From: Aedes albopictus
Lineage: Eukaryota; Arthropoda; Insecta; Diptera; Culicidae
Direction: 5' to 3'
DNA: 64,000 bases
NCBI RefSeq assembly: GCF_035046485.1
Contig: NC_085138.1
Span: 292,250,256-292,314,255 of the forward strand
The notes under the pieces were generated by a model that saw only the letters and a list, made by a program, of their open reading frames with translations, did no database searches and was not told where the DNA came from. The first letter of the stretch is position 1. Every line of letters begins with the position of its first letter. This document shows positions 23,609 to 33,949 of the stretch, in pieces. Position numbers and translations under genes: made by a program.

Positions 23609-24020
23609 TACAATATGCAAGCCACCTTGACAATTTTGAACATAACTCGTAAATAGTAGCACTAGAAATGATATGTTGATCCTATCACGCATAGTAGCGA
23701 ATGCATGTTTTACCAATTGATATCAAACTTACGTAAAAATTTACTTACTTAATCACGTCGAAAAGATTCGACGCGATGGTACGCAACGTCTGCGGTACAA
23801 AAATAGGCCTTTTAGTGGATACAACGTTGGCCTATTGCTTTCTGAGCGTTAGAACCACTTATTCTGTCATTTTTTCAATATTTCTGTCATACATAACTTC
23901 AATATATGATCCCGCAGGGTCCACTATTGTGTTGGGATCCACTATTGGGTAGATCGTATTCTCTTACCACGTTAAATCGATGACAATAGTGGACACCCAA
24001 CACCCTTAAATTTAACTATT
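23609..24020. other. Non-coding stretch upstream of the copia element
   Basis: TCCACTATTG-like words recur near 23,918, 23,938 and 23,975. No LTR could be recognised for the copia element that follows, nor any gag coding. Confidence 0.35.
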
Positions 24021-24340
24021 AGTGGATCTGAAAGTGCTGGACCGTCCGATTGAAATCGCGATCGCGCAAAATGAACAGTGCATTGTGGCGAAGCATTCCG
24101 GGACAGTTCGCTTGCTCTCCTGAGTCAATGGAAAGCGAATCGAGTGCACAGTGCAGGACGTATTGTACGTTCCAGAACTGAGATGCAATTTGTTTTCGGT
24201 GATGAGAGTGGGCGATGCGGAGATGAAAGTGATCTACGAGAAAGGGAAAGTGAAAATCCTTCGTGGATCAGAAATAGTCGCCACTGGTTCGCGTGTCGGA
24301 CGATTGTACGGTTTGAACTTTTCAACCACCAAGGAGAGTG
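24021..24340 (+). pseudogene. Copia pol fragment: protease-region end
   Basis: Conceptual translation includes VQDVLYVPELRCNLFSV and a downstream GKVKILRGSEIVATG block, typical of the segment between the aspartic protease and the zinc-binding domain of copia polyproteins (DVLYVP..RCNL is a hallmark). A stop lies near 24,120, and the first stretch up to that point reads in a different frame. The frame runs into the R1-type insertion at 24,341. Confidence 0.75.
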
Positions 24341-24847
24341 AGACCCTCCTGTCTGCAACCTACGGATGCATCTGATAGTGCCTGAATGGTAGTAATACCC
24401 TTCCTTTGCGGGCAGGTCAGATCGGGTTGCAAGTGGGCATCAGTTCTTGATGTCCGCTCAGCAGTAGGGCGCGGGCGGGGTTGACCCTGCCCGCCTTCCG
24501 AGGACAAAGGGAGTGGCGAGGACCACTCGGGAAACTGGCTAAGCGCCAGCACGCTACCGTGATGGACTCTCCAGAGCGAGTCATCGATGTTCGTTGCTGC
24601 TAGGCTACGGCAGCTAACCTTGAGGGTGCGATATGCACTAGCCCCTCTCTGAAGCAATACCTTCTTGGTGGTTCCGGAGAGACGTAGGGATTGGCGACCA
24701 TAGGAATGTGTTTTAGTGGGTCGAGGAGAGAGTAGTCCTGGCTTCTACCGGCATTGTAGAAGACGGCCTAAACCCCACACTACCCTAACCTTCCTGTCAT
24801 GGTGTCTGATGAGCAGATTTATCCCCCTATGGTTTAGAAGGAAAAAA
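24341..24847 (+). mobile_element. 5'-truncated R1-clade 3' end in copia, 17-bp TSD
   Basis: AACCACCAAGGAGAGTG occurs at 24,324-24,340 and 24,848-24,864, a 17-bp TSD. The 507-bp insert ends in an A-rich tail and shares several blocks with the 3' region of the R1-type element at 57,500-57,700: CTGGCTAAGCGCCAGC, ATGTTCGTTGCTGC, GTGTCTGATGAGCAGATT. The insert therefore looks like only the 3' untranslated region of an R1-type non-LTR element, as expected from target-primed reverse transcription with 5' truncation. Confidence 0.8.
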
Positions 24848-25152
24848 AACCACCAAGGAGAGTGCGGAGGAATCGTTGCTCTCGTGCGGGCGTATTCCAA
24901 GTAGCTTGGAGCTGTGGCATCGTCGGTTCGGATATTTAAATGCCAGAAGCCTCGAAAAACTGATGGTGACCGATTTGAAAGTGGAAGGCACGCGGTGAAA
25001 GACAGAGACATGATCGTGTGTGAGTCGTACGTTGTTGGCCAGCAAACTCGAAAGCCTTTCGCAGTGCGTGATGGAAAACGTTCGTCGCGTGTGCTCGAGC
25101 TGGTTCACTCGGATGTGTGCGGTCCGATTACGCCGATCGGAGTATCAGGGGG
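24848..25152 (+). pseudogene. Copia pol fragment: GAG-pre-integrase and integrase start
   Basis: Reads LELWHRRFGYLNARSLEKL, the conserved WH-R-GH-N-like zinc-binding H of copia GAG-pre-integrase, then CESYVVGQQTRKPF and ELVHSDVCGPITP (start of the integrase core; first catalytic D in HSDVCGP). It is interrupted at 25,153 by a hAT-like element. At least one frame change lies near 25,000. Confidence 0.8.
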
Positions 25153-25563
25153 CAGGCTTGACAGAAACTCCCTCGCGAGAAAATGAGGAAGCGATTTTGG
25201 CGATTTTCTGAGGAGTGGAAATAAAACTCAAAAATCACAACGCAAATCCTCAACAGCACCGATGCCGCGCAGCGAGGAGTTCGCCCAACACTCATAATTG
25301 CTTGTTGTGTTTCTCACGTCCACTCACACTCAAAAAGCTCTCGCGAGTTCCACTCCCATACAAAGAAAGACTCTCGAGGCGTAAATCGCACTCAAAAACC
25401 CGAAATAATCATCGTCTCTTTTTTCGTTCCCCTCTTCCTCGCTCAGTTTTTATTGCCTCTCTGTTTGGGGTTCGTTCGCTCCCTCGCGACGAGGCAAAAG
25501 CAAAACACCGCTCTAGAGCATGTTGCAAAACTCTTTTGATTTCGAGGAGGATTATCAAGCCTG
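25153..25563. mobile_element. hAT-like element in copia integrase, 8-bp TSD
   Basis: TCAGGGGG at 25,145-25,152 and 25,564-25,571 flanks a 411-bp insert starting CAGGCTTGACAG and ending ATCAAGCCTG. An 8-bp TSD and CAGG...CCTG ends fit hAT. The inside is richer in G+C than most of the window (CTCGCGAG-type words) and lacks a transposase. Confidence 0.85.
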
Positions 25564-26414
25564 TCAGGGGGTGAAGTATTTCGTAACTTTCACCGGAGAC
25601 TGGAGCCATTTTGTCGTAGTGGCAAAGGATCCATCCGTTGCGTTGCGACAATGGTGGTGAGTGCAAAAGCAAACAATTTGAACGTTTTTGTGAGTCCAAG
25701 GGCATCCAAGTGGAGAGGACTGTTCCTCACACACCTGAGCAGAATGGAGTGAGCGAGTGGTTCAATCGAACTCTCGTAGAGAAGGCTCGACCCATGCTGG
25801 AGGACTCTGGAGTAGATAAGTGGTTCTGGGGTCAGACGTTTCAAACCGCAGCGTTTCTGCTAAATCGTAGTCCATCGTCGGCAATCGCACCGAATGTAAC
25901 ACCGTATGAACTGTGAGAAGGTAGTAAGCCAGACGTGAGTAAACTACGGACGTTTGGCTGTAGCGTATACGTGCACGTTCCGAAGGAGCAGCGAAGACAG
26001 CTGGATGCGAAAGCGTGGAAGGGGATTCTCCTGGGGTATGCCAACGATGGTTACCGCGTATGGAACCCACGGGGCGGAAAAACCATCCACGCTCGGGACG
26101 TAGATTTTCTGGAAGCTGGAGAGCCGAAGACGAAGGTCTACAGAACAGTTTCAAGTGACGTCTTCTCTGTTCCGAAGAAACATGACAGGCAGGACGATAG
26201 CGATGTCGAGGAAGATGCGAACTCCGATGATGAGTCGAACGAAGAGTTTAACAGTTTCCGTAATGATGGTGGGTATGATTCTGCCGAAGCACCGCTGGAG
26301 AAAAATCACGGAAATGGACCAAGTGAAGTAGTTGAACGAAGCAGCGGTGAATCAGGAAGACCACGGCGGAATCGGAGCATTCCGTCCTGGCACGCGGATT
26401 ACGAAGTGGACTAG
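25564..26414 (+). pseudogene. Copia integrase, second part and C-terminal linker
   Basis: After the insertion the integrase core resumes with KYFVTFTGDWSHF, then CDNGGEC (second catalytic D) and PHTPEQNGVSEW (catalytic E normally just before the second half of this motif; here within PEQNG). It continues with LRTFGCSVYVHVPKEQR and KAWKGILLGYANDGYRVW, typical of the copia integrase C-terminus, and an acidic linker rich in D/E/S. There is a stop at about 25,915 (YEL-stop) and another at 26,412-26,414. Confidence 0.85.
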
Positions 26415-27280
26415 GCTGCATACGCGCTGAATTCAACTAGCTACGTGGAAAATCTTCCCAATTCCATAGCAGAAGCGAGAAATCGAAGCGACTGGGGCCT
26501 GTGGCAGGCTGCCATCCAGGAGGAAATAGATTCTTTGAAGAAGAACGGGACGTTGAAGTTGGCCAAGCTACCGGCGAACCGTTCACCGATTACCAACAAG
26601 TGGGTTTTTAAGGTGAAGCGCGGCGTGGACGGAGCACCGGATCGATGCAAGGCTCAGATGGTGGCTCGGGGATTCAGCCAACGATACTGGATAGACTACA
26701 GCGAAACATATTCTCCAGTTGCGAAGCTGGATACTATACGCACTGTATTTGCTCTGGCGAACCAGGAGAAGTTGGTCGTTCATCAAATGAACGTGAATAC
26801 GGCCTTCTTAAACGGAACGTTAACGGAGGATATTTTCATGGTACAACCAGAGGTATTCGAGTAAGGAGAAGGATTGGTTTGTCGTCTAGAGAAGTCCATC
26901 TACGGGTTGAAGCAGACCTCAGGCGCGTGGAATGAGCGGTTCCATAACTTCGTCGAGCAACGGCTGAAGTTCAAACGAAGCGAGAACGACCAATGCCTGT
27001 ATACTCGAAGGATTGGTTCAGAGAAGTTAATCATCGTTTTGTACGTTGACGGCATTCTCATTGCGGGTTCGGTGAAGGCAGTCATAATGATGAAGGAGCT
27101 TCTGTCCCAAGAATTTGAAATGACCGACATGGGTGATATCAAACTTTCTTGGGGATGAGAATCGACTATGGTTTGGAAGGTGGAGTCATGCGGATCAGCC
27201 AGCAGCAATATCACGAGGATGTTTTGCGAAGATTCGAGATAAGCGAGTGCAAGCCGATTTCAACTCCGCTGGAGAATCGT
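26415..27280 (+). pseudogene. Copia reverse transcriptase with altered YVDD box
   Basis: Motifs in order: WQAAIQEEIDSL, NKWVFKVKRGVDG, VARGFSQ, DYSETYSPVAKLDTIR, HQMNVNTAFLNG, YGLKQTSGAWNERF, then LYVDGILIAG. The family catalytic box is YVDD, so the second aspartate is glycine here. The normally conserved D of MDVKTAFLNG is N. A stop interrupts at 26,862-26,864. The enzyme would be dead even if it were expressed. Confidence 0.85.
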
Positions 27281-27593
27281 ATGAAAAGTGCCGAATGGAG
27301 TAGTGGAGGAAAGGATCAACAAGCCGCATCGAGAGCTCGTGGATTGTTTGACCTATGCGACAATGAGACCGGATTTGGCAGTGGCATTGAATTTTCTAAG
27401 CCAGTTCCAGAGTTGTCAGAATGAGATTCACTGGGTGCACTTGAGAAAGGTCCTACGATATCTCAAGGGAACCGTTACCGTGCTATTAGTGTACCGCAGA
27501 GGAAGTGATGTTGCAGCAGTGGAATTATACTCCGATGCTGATTGGGCCAATGATCAGTTCGATAGGCGCTCGGTCAGGGGCTGTATTTTCCAA
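27281..27593 (+). pseudogene. Copia RNase H, first part
   Basis: Reads YATMRPDLAVALNFLSQF, HWVHLRKVLRYLKGT and LYSDADWANDQFDRRSVRG (catalytic D in SDADWA). A frame change lies before it near 27,290. The sequence is cut at CIFQ by the composite insertion and continues at 29,930. Confidence 0.85.
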
Positions 27594-28175
27594 CTCAAGT
27601 AACAATCAGCATGCCTTGAAGATTTATTCATGTTTTATCCTGGTTTTATACGAGCATGTGAAAAAGCTGGCTGTTCTATACTAGTTTTATGTGGTAGTTT
27701 TTTACTTTGCACTTTTGGCATTCCATAAAACTATCATATAACTTCTACTATAAACATCGTCATTTAAAGACTTGCAAGTGGTCATGAATTGGTTTTATCA
27801 CTTATTATATGCCATTTCAATCAAACTTGCATTTGCGGTTGTTGTCGGAGAGATTTCTTTTTGTAAACAAATAAACAAAACTGTGAGGCAACGCTTAGAA
27901 CCAACAAAAGATTTCGTGGCCGTATCATAGACCAAGAAATACTGTGATAAAACCGTTAGTTCTATCATAAGCTCAGTTATGACTACCTTGGGAGGGTTAG
28001 CCCTATTGGAGAAATCATCAGGAACACAGAGTTTTATCAGAAAAATATGTCGTCTAGCCGAAATAATTTCTGTAAATACAGAAAAATCATTACTCAATTT
28101 TATGATTTCACGAACAGCGTACGATCAAACTTAACGATTCAACACGTTTCCGTCATTTTATGTTCAGGAAAATTA

Positions 28176-28178
<3 letters not shown>

Positions 28179-28211
<33 letters not shown>

Positions 28212-28480
28212 TGGCGTAACGTCCTCATTGGGACAAAGCCTGCTCTCAGCTTAGTGTTCTATGAGCACTTCCACAGTTATTAACTGAGAGCTTCCTCTGC
28301 CAATGACCATTTTGCATGTGTATATCGTGTGGCAGGCACGAAGATACTCTATGCCCAAGGAAGTCAAGGAAATTTCCTTTACGAAAAGATTCTGGACCGA
28401 TCGGGAATCGAACCCGTCACCCTCAGCATGGTCAAGCTGAATACCCGTGCGTTTACCGCCTCGGCTATATGGGCCCTATA
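28179..28480 (-). mobile_element. tRNA-derived SINE (family S1) with CT/GA-repeat tail
   Basis: On the minus strand: TATAGCCGAGGCGGTAAACG (box-A-like), GGTTCGATTCCCG (box B), a body with GAAATTTCCTTGACTTCC and AATAACTGTGGAAGTGCTC, and a GA dinucleotide tail seen here as CT repeats at 28,179-28,209. AAAATTACAT at 28,169-28,178 and 28,483-28,492 is the TSD. Near-identical copies lie at 35,478 and 60,752. Confidence 0.85.
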
Positions 28481-28840
28481 GAAAAATTACATTTTGTCTT
28501 TGAAACTCCGGTATGTTAAAGAAAATCTTTTTTGTACCCAATTCCACCGTGTAAATTAAATGCATTAAACTTCCAATTAATGCACAGTTTGTGTGGCGCA
28601 CTTATTTTTTGTCATTATCACAGTCACATTCACCACAAATTTCCCGTGGCATGTCTCGTGACACGTATTAAATAGGAAAACAAACCTGAATTCCAGATCG
28701 GCATCTTTCCAATTGATGGCTGGATAAATAACCAAGCATAATTTATTCTGACGATCGAACATATTGATAGTGAAAAATAATCAAAACAAATATTTGACAA
28801 GTCAGAATATGGATTTATTTAGAAGGTAGATAAAACTATA

Positions 28841-29732
28841 GGGGAGACTGGGGAGACTTGATCCCTTTTTCTTAATTTGCCTGTAACATTAAGAAAAAAC
28901 GCAAAACTAGTTCCATTTTTCGTACAGAATGGCAGGTAAACATCTATTGCAAGTTTATACACAACAGAAGGACTTTAAATTATTGTTAAAGTTTTTAAAA
29001 CTGTGTTTTTATGGAGGCATGTATTTTTCAAAAATGGGTCACAATTGATCCCCTTTTGAGCACATGTTTAATTTAAAGGGAAAATAACTCCAGAAGCTTC
29101 CTTTTCATTTTCTTTTCAAGTTTTCTTACATTTTTTATGAATATGGTGTACTTGAAATTATAAGATTTCCTTAAATTGTTAAGGATATGCCATATTTTGA
29201 GAATGGGGAGACTTGATCCCCCTTTTAATGGTTTGTAATGAAATAATAATTATCTGACACGTTTTACCATTGAATGTACTAGAATTCCGAGTAAATAGAG
29301 GCTTCCAAATAGAGTTTTATTTTTCACATGTATTGTATAATGTGTGTGTGTAATCCTCGAGGGATCAAGTCTCCACATGTCACTGTTGCTACATTAATTA
29401 AAATATTTATATAACAACCTTATTTGGATAAATACGTTTGATAGTATTTTATTTATACTATGTGCTGTCAAATTTTGACACGATTTGGTTCTATTTACAC
29501 AAAGCTATTGAGATTTTTCGGAATCGCCTAAAAGATTTCTGAAGGACTGAAAACAAACCACCAGCCATTAAAAAATAATGCAATACACAATTAAAATCAA
29601 TTGTAGCCAAAACATTGTCGTCCGTCCAGATGTTGTTTTGGAAAAAAATATGCTAGAATAAAACTGTTTTTGATTCCGAGAAAATATGGGGGGAACAAGT
29701 CTCCCCAGGGATCAAGTCTCCTCAGTCTCCCC
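28841..29732. mobile_element. TA-flanked palindrome with GGGGAGACTTGATCCC motifs
   Basis: Starts GGGGAGACTGGGGAGACTTG and ends CAAGTCTCCTCAGTCTCCCC, with TA at 28,839-28,840 and 29,733-29,734. The motif for GAGACTTGATCCC, or its complement, recurs inside near 29,210 and 29,365 as well as at both ends. No transposase; Tc1/mariner type by TSD. Confidence 0.8.
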
Positions 29733-29929
29733 TAATACAGCCCAAAATCCTAAGCCGGTTTGCATACGAAGTCCTGTAGATCATAATAAGGCTGGGCCAA
29801 CTAGCCAGATCGTGGACTTTTGGAGGCATAAAGGAGCTCGAGAGTATCTTCAAGTCGGCATCAATAGTTTTATGGCTAGGGTTTTTGAATCGCTAAAAAA
29901 CTTCGATAAAACCAAAATTTTTACTTGGG

Positions 29930-30276
29930 AAGTGTTCGGGACAACGGTTGGTTGGATAACCCGAACGCAGCAGACAGTCTCACTTTTATCGACGGAAGCA
30001 GAACTTACCGCATTGTGCACAGCGGCTTGTCACGAAATGTGGTTAATTAGACTGCTAGAAGATCTGTGGCAGGAACCGAAGGAGGCGACTACGTTCTACG
30101 AGGACAACCAGTCAGCGATGCGGATCACCGTGAATTTAAAAGATTTCGGTCGTCTGAAGCACGCGGAAGTGAAATTCCACTTCTTGCGGGTCTGGTGAAG
30201 CAGCGGCGACCTTCGTCGGATCAGTCAGCCGATATGATGACCAAAGGTCTACCAGGGCCAGCTTTTCCGAGACATC
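29930..30276 (+). pseudogene. Copia RNase H, second part and polyprotein end
   Basis: Resumes with VFGTTVGWITRTQQTV, LSTEAELTAL (catalytic E), then FYEDNQSAM (catalytic D) and KHAEVKFHFLR. A stop follows at LRVW, but the downstream frame still shows SADMMTKGLP, the usual copia C-terminal ADxxTKxL motif. The next element starts at 30,279. Confidence 0.85.
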
Positions 30277-30278
30277 TA

Positions 30279-31197
30279 GGGGAACTGCGGCCATAACGCC
30301 CATAGGGGGCAAGTTGCGCCACCCTATTTTTAGGTAAACCACGTTATTTTCAGTACTTTTTTCAATTGCAATCGCTAAAATGAGAATAAAAATGCTTCTT
30401 TACATTTGAGTTTACATATTTTTACTAAAAAAAATGTACAAAAACTTCGAAAAAAGATTTTGGTTACTTTTGATGTAATTTTAGCCTGTCAAATGTTTGC
30501 ACTTTTTTACATCATTTAAAAGATTTTTTTTCTCGCTATCCCCACGAACTGTTTTGCACACTCCCATTATTTGTGTACCAAGCGGAAAAAGTGTCGAATT
30601 TGACCCTTACAACTTCTTTACAAGGGTCCAAACTTCTGAGGCATGTGTGGGGTAAAATGCCCACCCCTAGTTATTTACATTAAAACAGCCATTTAGATCC
30701 CAATTCTGACACAAATTATGTAGAACACAAGTTGGAACCAAGCAACAGCACATTTTTACTATAAATAAGTTCACTAATCACACAGCCATGCGTCATTTTG
30801 TAGTAATTATTGATAAAACAACTCACTATGACGTTTACATGGAATTGACCCATAATTACAGGTGATCCATAATTATGTAATGACTGTATACCATTCACGA
30901 ACAATAATAGTTGACAATAAACCAGGCGCACAAGTATATGTACACAATTTGCCATCCTGACGTTAGCTGTGGCTAGTGGCGCGTTTTACCCCGCGTTAAA
31001 ATAAAATTCTGAAAATCAAACTTTTTTTCAAATCTGAATTTTTCAGTAGTAAAACATAAAACTGGTTTATGGTTTCTTCCATTTGGAAGAAAACATGTTG
31101 GTGCTTCATGTTATTGCCAAAAAAATGTGTATTATAAAGTGTATCGTGGTTAAAATTGGACTCTTCCTTAACGTGGGCGTCTTACTCCCAGTTCCCC
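30279..31197. mobile_element. TA-flanked MITE, GGGGAACTG ends
   Basis: GGGGAACTGCGGCC at the left and CAGTTCCCC at the right, with an ACGCCCA block in both arms, flanked by TA at 30,277-30,278 and 31,198-31,199. The interior is AT-rich with words such as GGGGGCAAGTTGCGCC near the left end. The minus-strand frame at 30,716-30,955 has no support. Confidence 0.6.
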
Positions 31198-31199
31198 TA

Positions 31200-31640
31200 G
31201 CTGCTATTGGTCTGTCGAGTTGCAGCGGTTGAGCAGGGGAGCTGAAGAACAACCTCTTGCGGCACGGTTGTGTCATCCAGGCAACCGTCGCTACTGTGGT
31301 GTGCCCCCACCGAACGGGCGACACTGTGGTAGCTGTCAATGTTTCCCTCCATTTTTTCATTATCAAAACGTATTCAGTTAATACAAGACGTGTTTGTTAT
31401 TTTCTCACTAGAGTGTGTTCGTTTTTTTACTACCGGTTTCTCCGTGTCCATCCGAAAATCCATTTCACAATAAAATCTTCGAGTAGTTTTCAGAGGATTT
31501 TGGGGACGTTTCAGGGTGTTTCGAGACGATAAGTTTCCGGGGATTTCGGAAGCTTTCAGGGTTCAGGGTTATAGGGGAAATAAGGGGGTTTTCGGAGGTT
31601 TTATTTATATTTATTTTAGCTCAATGCTAATTCTACACTC
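31200..31640. repeat. Spacer followed by G-rich degenerate minisatellite
   Basis: 31,200-31,470 has no gene. From about 31,490 words such as TTTCGGAGG, TTTCAGGG and GGGGGTTTT recur, and the same type resumes at 32,130-32,200 beyond the TTCGGCC repeat, so the latter appears inserted into it. Confidence 0.45.
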
Positions 31641-31649
31641 TTATCTCAA

Positions 31650-32135
31650 GGGGTTCCGGATCATTTGACCGAACGCCATTTGGCCGAAAGGGTTATTTGA
31701 CCGAATGTCGTTCGGCCGAATAATGAATGATAAGCTTGTGGCCATCAGTATAACTCGAAAGAACAGTGTATGATTCAATGAGGAGGAGCGGGCCTGGTGT
31801 GATGGTTAGAACACTTTACTATCACGCCGAGGACCTGGGATCGAATCCCACTCCCGACAAACTCACAAAATGTGAGTTCTTCCTTCGGAAGGGAAGTAAA
31901 GCGTGGGTCCCGAGGTGAACTAGCCTAGGGCTAAAAATCTCGTTAATACAGATAAAAAACAAAAAAAGTGTATGATTCGAAACATTTTTGATAAAATGTT
32001 GACAGTTTCAGCCCTACCAAATCCCGGATTGGTAGAACTAGAAAGATTAACATTTCTGATCAGCAGTTAGAATGTTAAAAATTTACCCTGAATCTTTTTG
32101 ATCATCATTCGGCCAAATGACCGGACACCATCCCA
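31650..32135. repeat. TTCGGCCAAATGAC repeat, interrupted by a SINE
   Basis: CATTTGACCGAACGCCATTTGGCC, in pieces of under 20 bases, and ATTCGGCCAAATGACCGG mark the two ends, as inverted and direct variants of one motif. The middle carries the SINE at 31,777-31,966. No coding sequence. Confidence 0.5.
31777..31966 (+). mobile_element. tRNA-derived SINE (family S2), 12-bp TSD
   Basis: GCCTGGTGTGATGGTTAGAA (box A) and GGGATCGAATCCC (box B) are followed by a short body with GAACTAGCCTAGGGCTAAAA and an A-rich tail. AGTGTATGATTC at 31,765-31,776 and 31,967-31,978 is the TSD. It is shorter than S1 and has a different body. Confidence 0.85.
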
Positions 32136-32199
32136 AGGGTTTTTAGGGAGATTTCAAGGGAGTTTAAAGCGGTTTCAGAAAGGTTTCATGACATTTAAA

Positions 32200-32575
32200 C
32201 GGGTTTAAAACAAAACACAAGTATCCAAAAGTTCCAATTCCCAAGACAAAAAATAATTTCAAGTTTCACGAAGTTCAAACTGCTGCTCAAGAGATTAACA
32301 ATGAGCTTTGCTGGAATTTCGCACACAACTTCCAGCAAGGCTCATTGTTAGCCTCTTAAGCAGTTTTAAAGCTGTTTAAGATACTATCAAGAAGTTTGTC
32401 GGAACTTTCAAGTTTGTAGAAGTTCATTCCAGTGAATTGATGTTCTAATGAAGACTGAATTGTCATTTTAAGAATAATTTTACTTTGAAAGCAAACAATT
32501 CATGAATATTTAGTTCACATAAAATTAAATATGTTACCCATTGGCTTCGAACCGCTGTGTGAAAGCCCTGTGCTA
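32200..32575. other. Spacer with short hairpin (32,271-32,366)
   Basis: AACTGCTGCTCAAGAGATTA pairs with TAGCCTCTTAAGCAGTT, with AACAATGAGC opposite GCTCATTGTT, forming a hairpin of about 90 bp that looks like a tiny MITE. No gene. A short frame at 32,531-32,743 overlaps the next SINE and is rejected. Confidence 0.5.
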
Positions 32576-32579
32576 TTGG

Positions 32580-32815
32580 TGGTGGAGCCTCGTAGCCGTG
32601 TGATTAGGGTCACCAAGCTTATAATCGCACCATGCTATGGGGTGAGGGTTCGACTCCCGCTTCGGGCGTTGAAACTTTTCGTGAGAATAGTTTCTTCTTC
32701 GTTTCCACTGGTGCATGCTCCGTTGTCCGTTGTCCAATGTTAAGTTAAAAACAGTCTGTACAGCCGAAAGCTGAAGACGTTGTCCGTGTCTTTTTTTCTT
32801 TTTATACCACAGTAC
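32580..32815 (+). mobile_element. tRNA-derived SINE (family S3)
   Basis: CGTAGCCGTGTGATTAGGGT (box-A-like), then GAGGGTTCGACTCCCGC (box B), then a body with GAAACTTTTCGTGAGAAT and a T-rich end. The start is approximate and no TSD was found. It differs from S1 and S2 in both head and body. Confidence 0.7.
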
Positions 32816-32879
32816 ATACTACAATCATTATGGTGTTCATATCGGCTCGAATGTGACTTAAATACAAACTCATGCAATG

Positions 32880-32995
32880 GCAGGCAAAGAAAGCCCTTCA
32901 ATTAATAACTGTGGAAGTGCTAGAAGAACACTAAGTTGAAGAGAGACAGGCCTAGTTCCAATGCGAACGTCGAGCCATAAAGAAGAAGAAGAAGA
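32880..32995 (+). repeat. 3' half of an S1-type SINE
   Basis: AATAACTGTGGAAGTGCT, AGAACACTAAG and GAGAGACAGGC match the body of S1 but diverged. The tail is GAA repeats. The tRNA-like head is missing. Confidence 0.65.
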
Positions 32996-33063
32996 AGTGA
33001 CTTAAATTCATTCTCTGTTGGCAGCTAGGTTTCACACTTGTACAGTAGTGAAGTTGACTTAAG

Positions 33064-33238
33064 GTGAATATAGAACGAAACCACACCTTGAATATTCAAA
33101 AGTACAATTCTGAAGAATCAAGCATCGCACTAAGCTGAAAAGTTGATCGATTGGTCAACTTTTCAGCTCGGTGCGATGTTTGGTTCCTCAGATTTGTGCT
33201 TTCGAAAATTCAAGGTGTGGCTTCGTTGTATATTCACC
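33064..33238. mobile_element. TTAA-flanked MITE, copy 1 of 3
   Basis: GGTGAATATAGAACGAAACC at the left and GGCTTCG...TATTCACC at the right, flanked by TTAA at 33,060-33,063 and 33,239-33,242. Middle AAAAGTTGATCGATTGG pairs with its complement. TTAA duplication is typical of piggyBac-type elements, and the Aedes MITE Wuneng is also described with TTAA. Family identity not confirmed. Confidence 0.8.
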
Positions 33239-33242
33239 TTAA

Positions 33243-33707
33243 CATTGTCAAGTATTTACAATAGCGTAGTAAGCCATCACACAGGAGGATCCAGTTTAAA
33301 TCTACTATGAGTAGTTAATGGATTCAATATCCGTTACGATTCACAACAGCTTTGTAATAAATCTGAAAAAAAAAACATATTTTGTCTGCATTCATTTTGA
33401 GAAAGTTTCGTCTAAAAACTGTTTAGAAGGCTATCCGATTGTTTTTAATATCACTACCTCCTAGTAGCCATCTGGATATGGATATCAAATAGTTTCGGGA
33501 GACTTTTTCGGCTTTCAGTCTTTAGATCGGTTGAAATAAATATTCAGTAGCTGGTCGTTTGATTACTCGCGAAGCTGGCATCGTTTTTGTTCCTGTTTGA
33601 CGTTTGCTCACTACCGCCACCTAGTGATGGCACATCCAAACACAGTACATTATGTACAGGGTAATTACGTTTTTTTACGTCGTTTTTTAATTAAAAGTCA
33701 ATTTATT
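33243..33707. other. Spacer with family-T-like middle sequence
   Basis: TTTGACGTTTGCTCACTACC near 33,595 resembles 40,555-40,580 and the middle of family-T copy 1 (about 3,880). It may be a fragment of another family-T copy directly before copy 3. No gene. Confidence 0.45.
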
Positions 33708-33949
33708 GCCTTTCTCGTACACCAAGGTGTACCGAAAGGCTATATGTTCACTCCAAAAACGAAGATTTGATAGAGCCTCTGGAGGGGTCAAGTCTTATAT
33801 ACCAATCGACTCAGCTCGACGAATTGAGGTGTTTACAAAAAAAATCACATCACTTTTTGGCAGTAAACCTCATCCGATTTCAATGACCGACGGTTCATTC
33901 GACGCGGAATCTGGTCCCATTGTTTCCTATTGAAAATGGTTCGGATCGG

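Larger units (their letters stand above)
27594..29929. mobile_element. CCCAAGTAA-ended element carrying nested insertions
   Basis: The left end CTCAAGTAACAAT and right end ATTTTTACTTGGG are short inverted repeats. Deleting 27,594-29,929 plus the duplicated AA rejoins the copia RNase H in frame (CIFQ then VFGTTVGW), which fixes the boundaries. It contains a SINE (28,179-28,480) and a TA-flanked palindrome (28,841-29,732), so its own sequence is about 1.1 kb. The ends resemble the element at 13,758. No transposase was seen. Confidence 0.75.
24021..30276 (+). mobile_element. Ty1/copia LTR retrotransposon, degraded and interrupted
   Basis: Copia pol domains follow in the order protease region, GAG-pre-integrase, integrase, reverse transcriptase, RNase H. 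The frame is broken by stops and three insertions (24,341-24,847; 25,153-25,563; 27,594-29,929). The domain order, with integrase before reverse transcriptase, identifies Ty1/copia rather than Ty3. Gag and both LTRs were not recognised, so the element is truncated at the 5' side and probably lost its LTRs or they are too diverged to see. Confidence 0.85.

Noticed and set aside
30279..31500. 3' LTR of the copia element
   Set aside because: No matching 5' LTR, and the sequence after the pol end is bounded by TA and inverted repeats, so it is a MITE.
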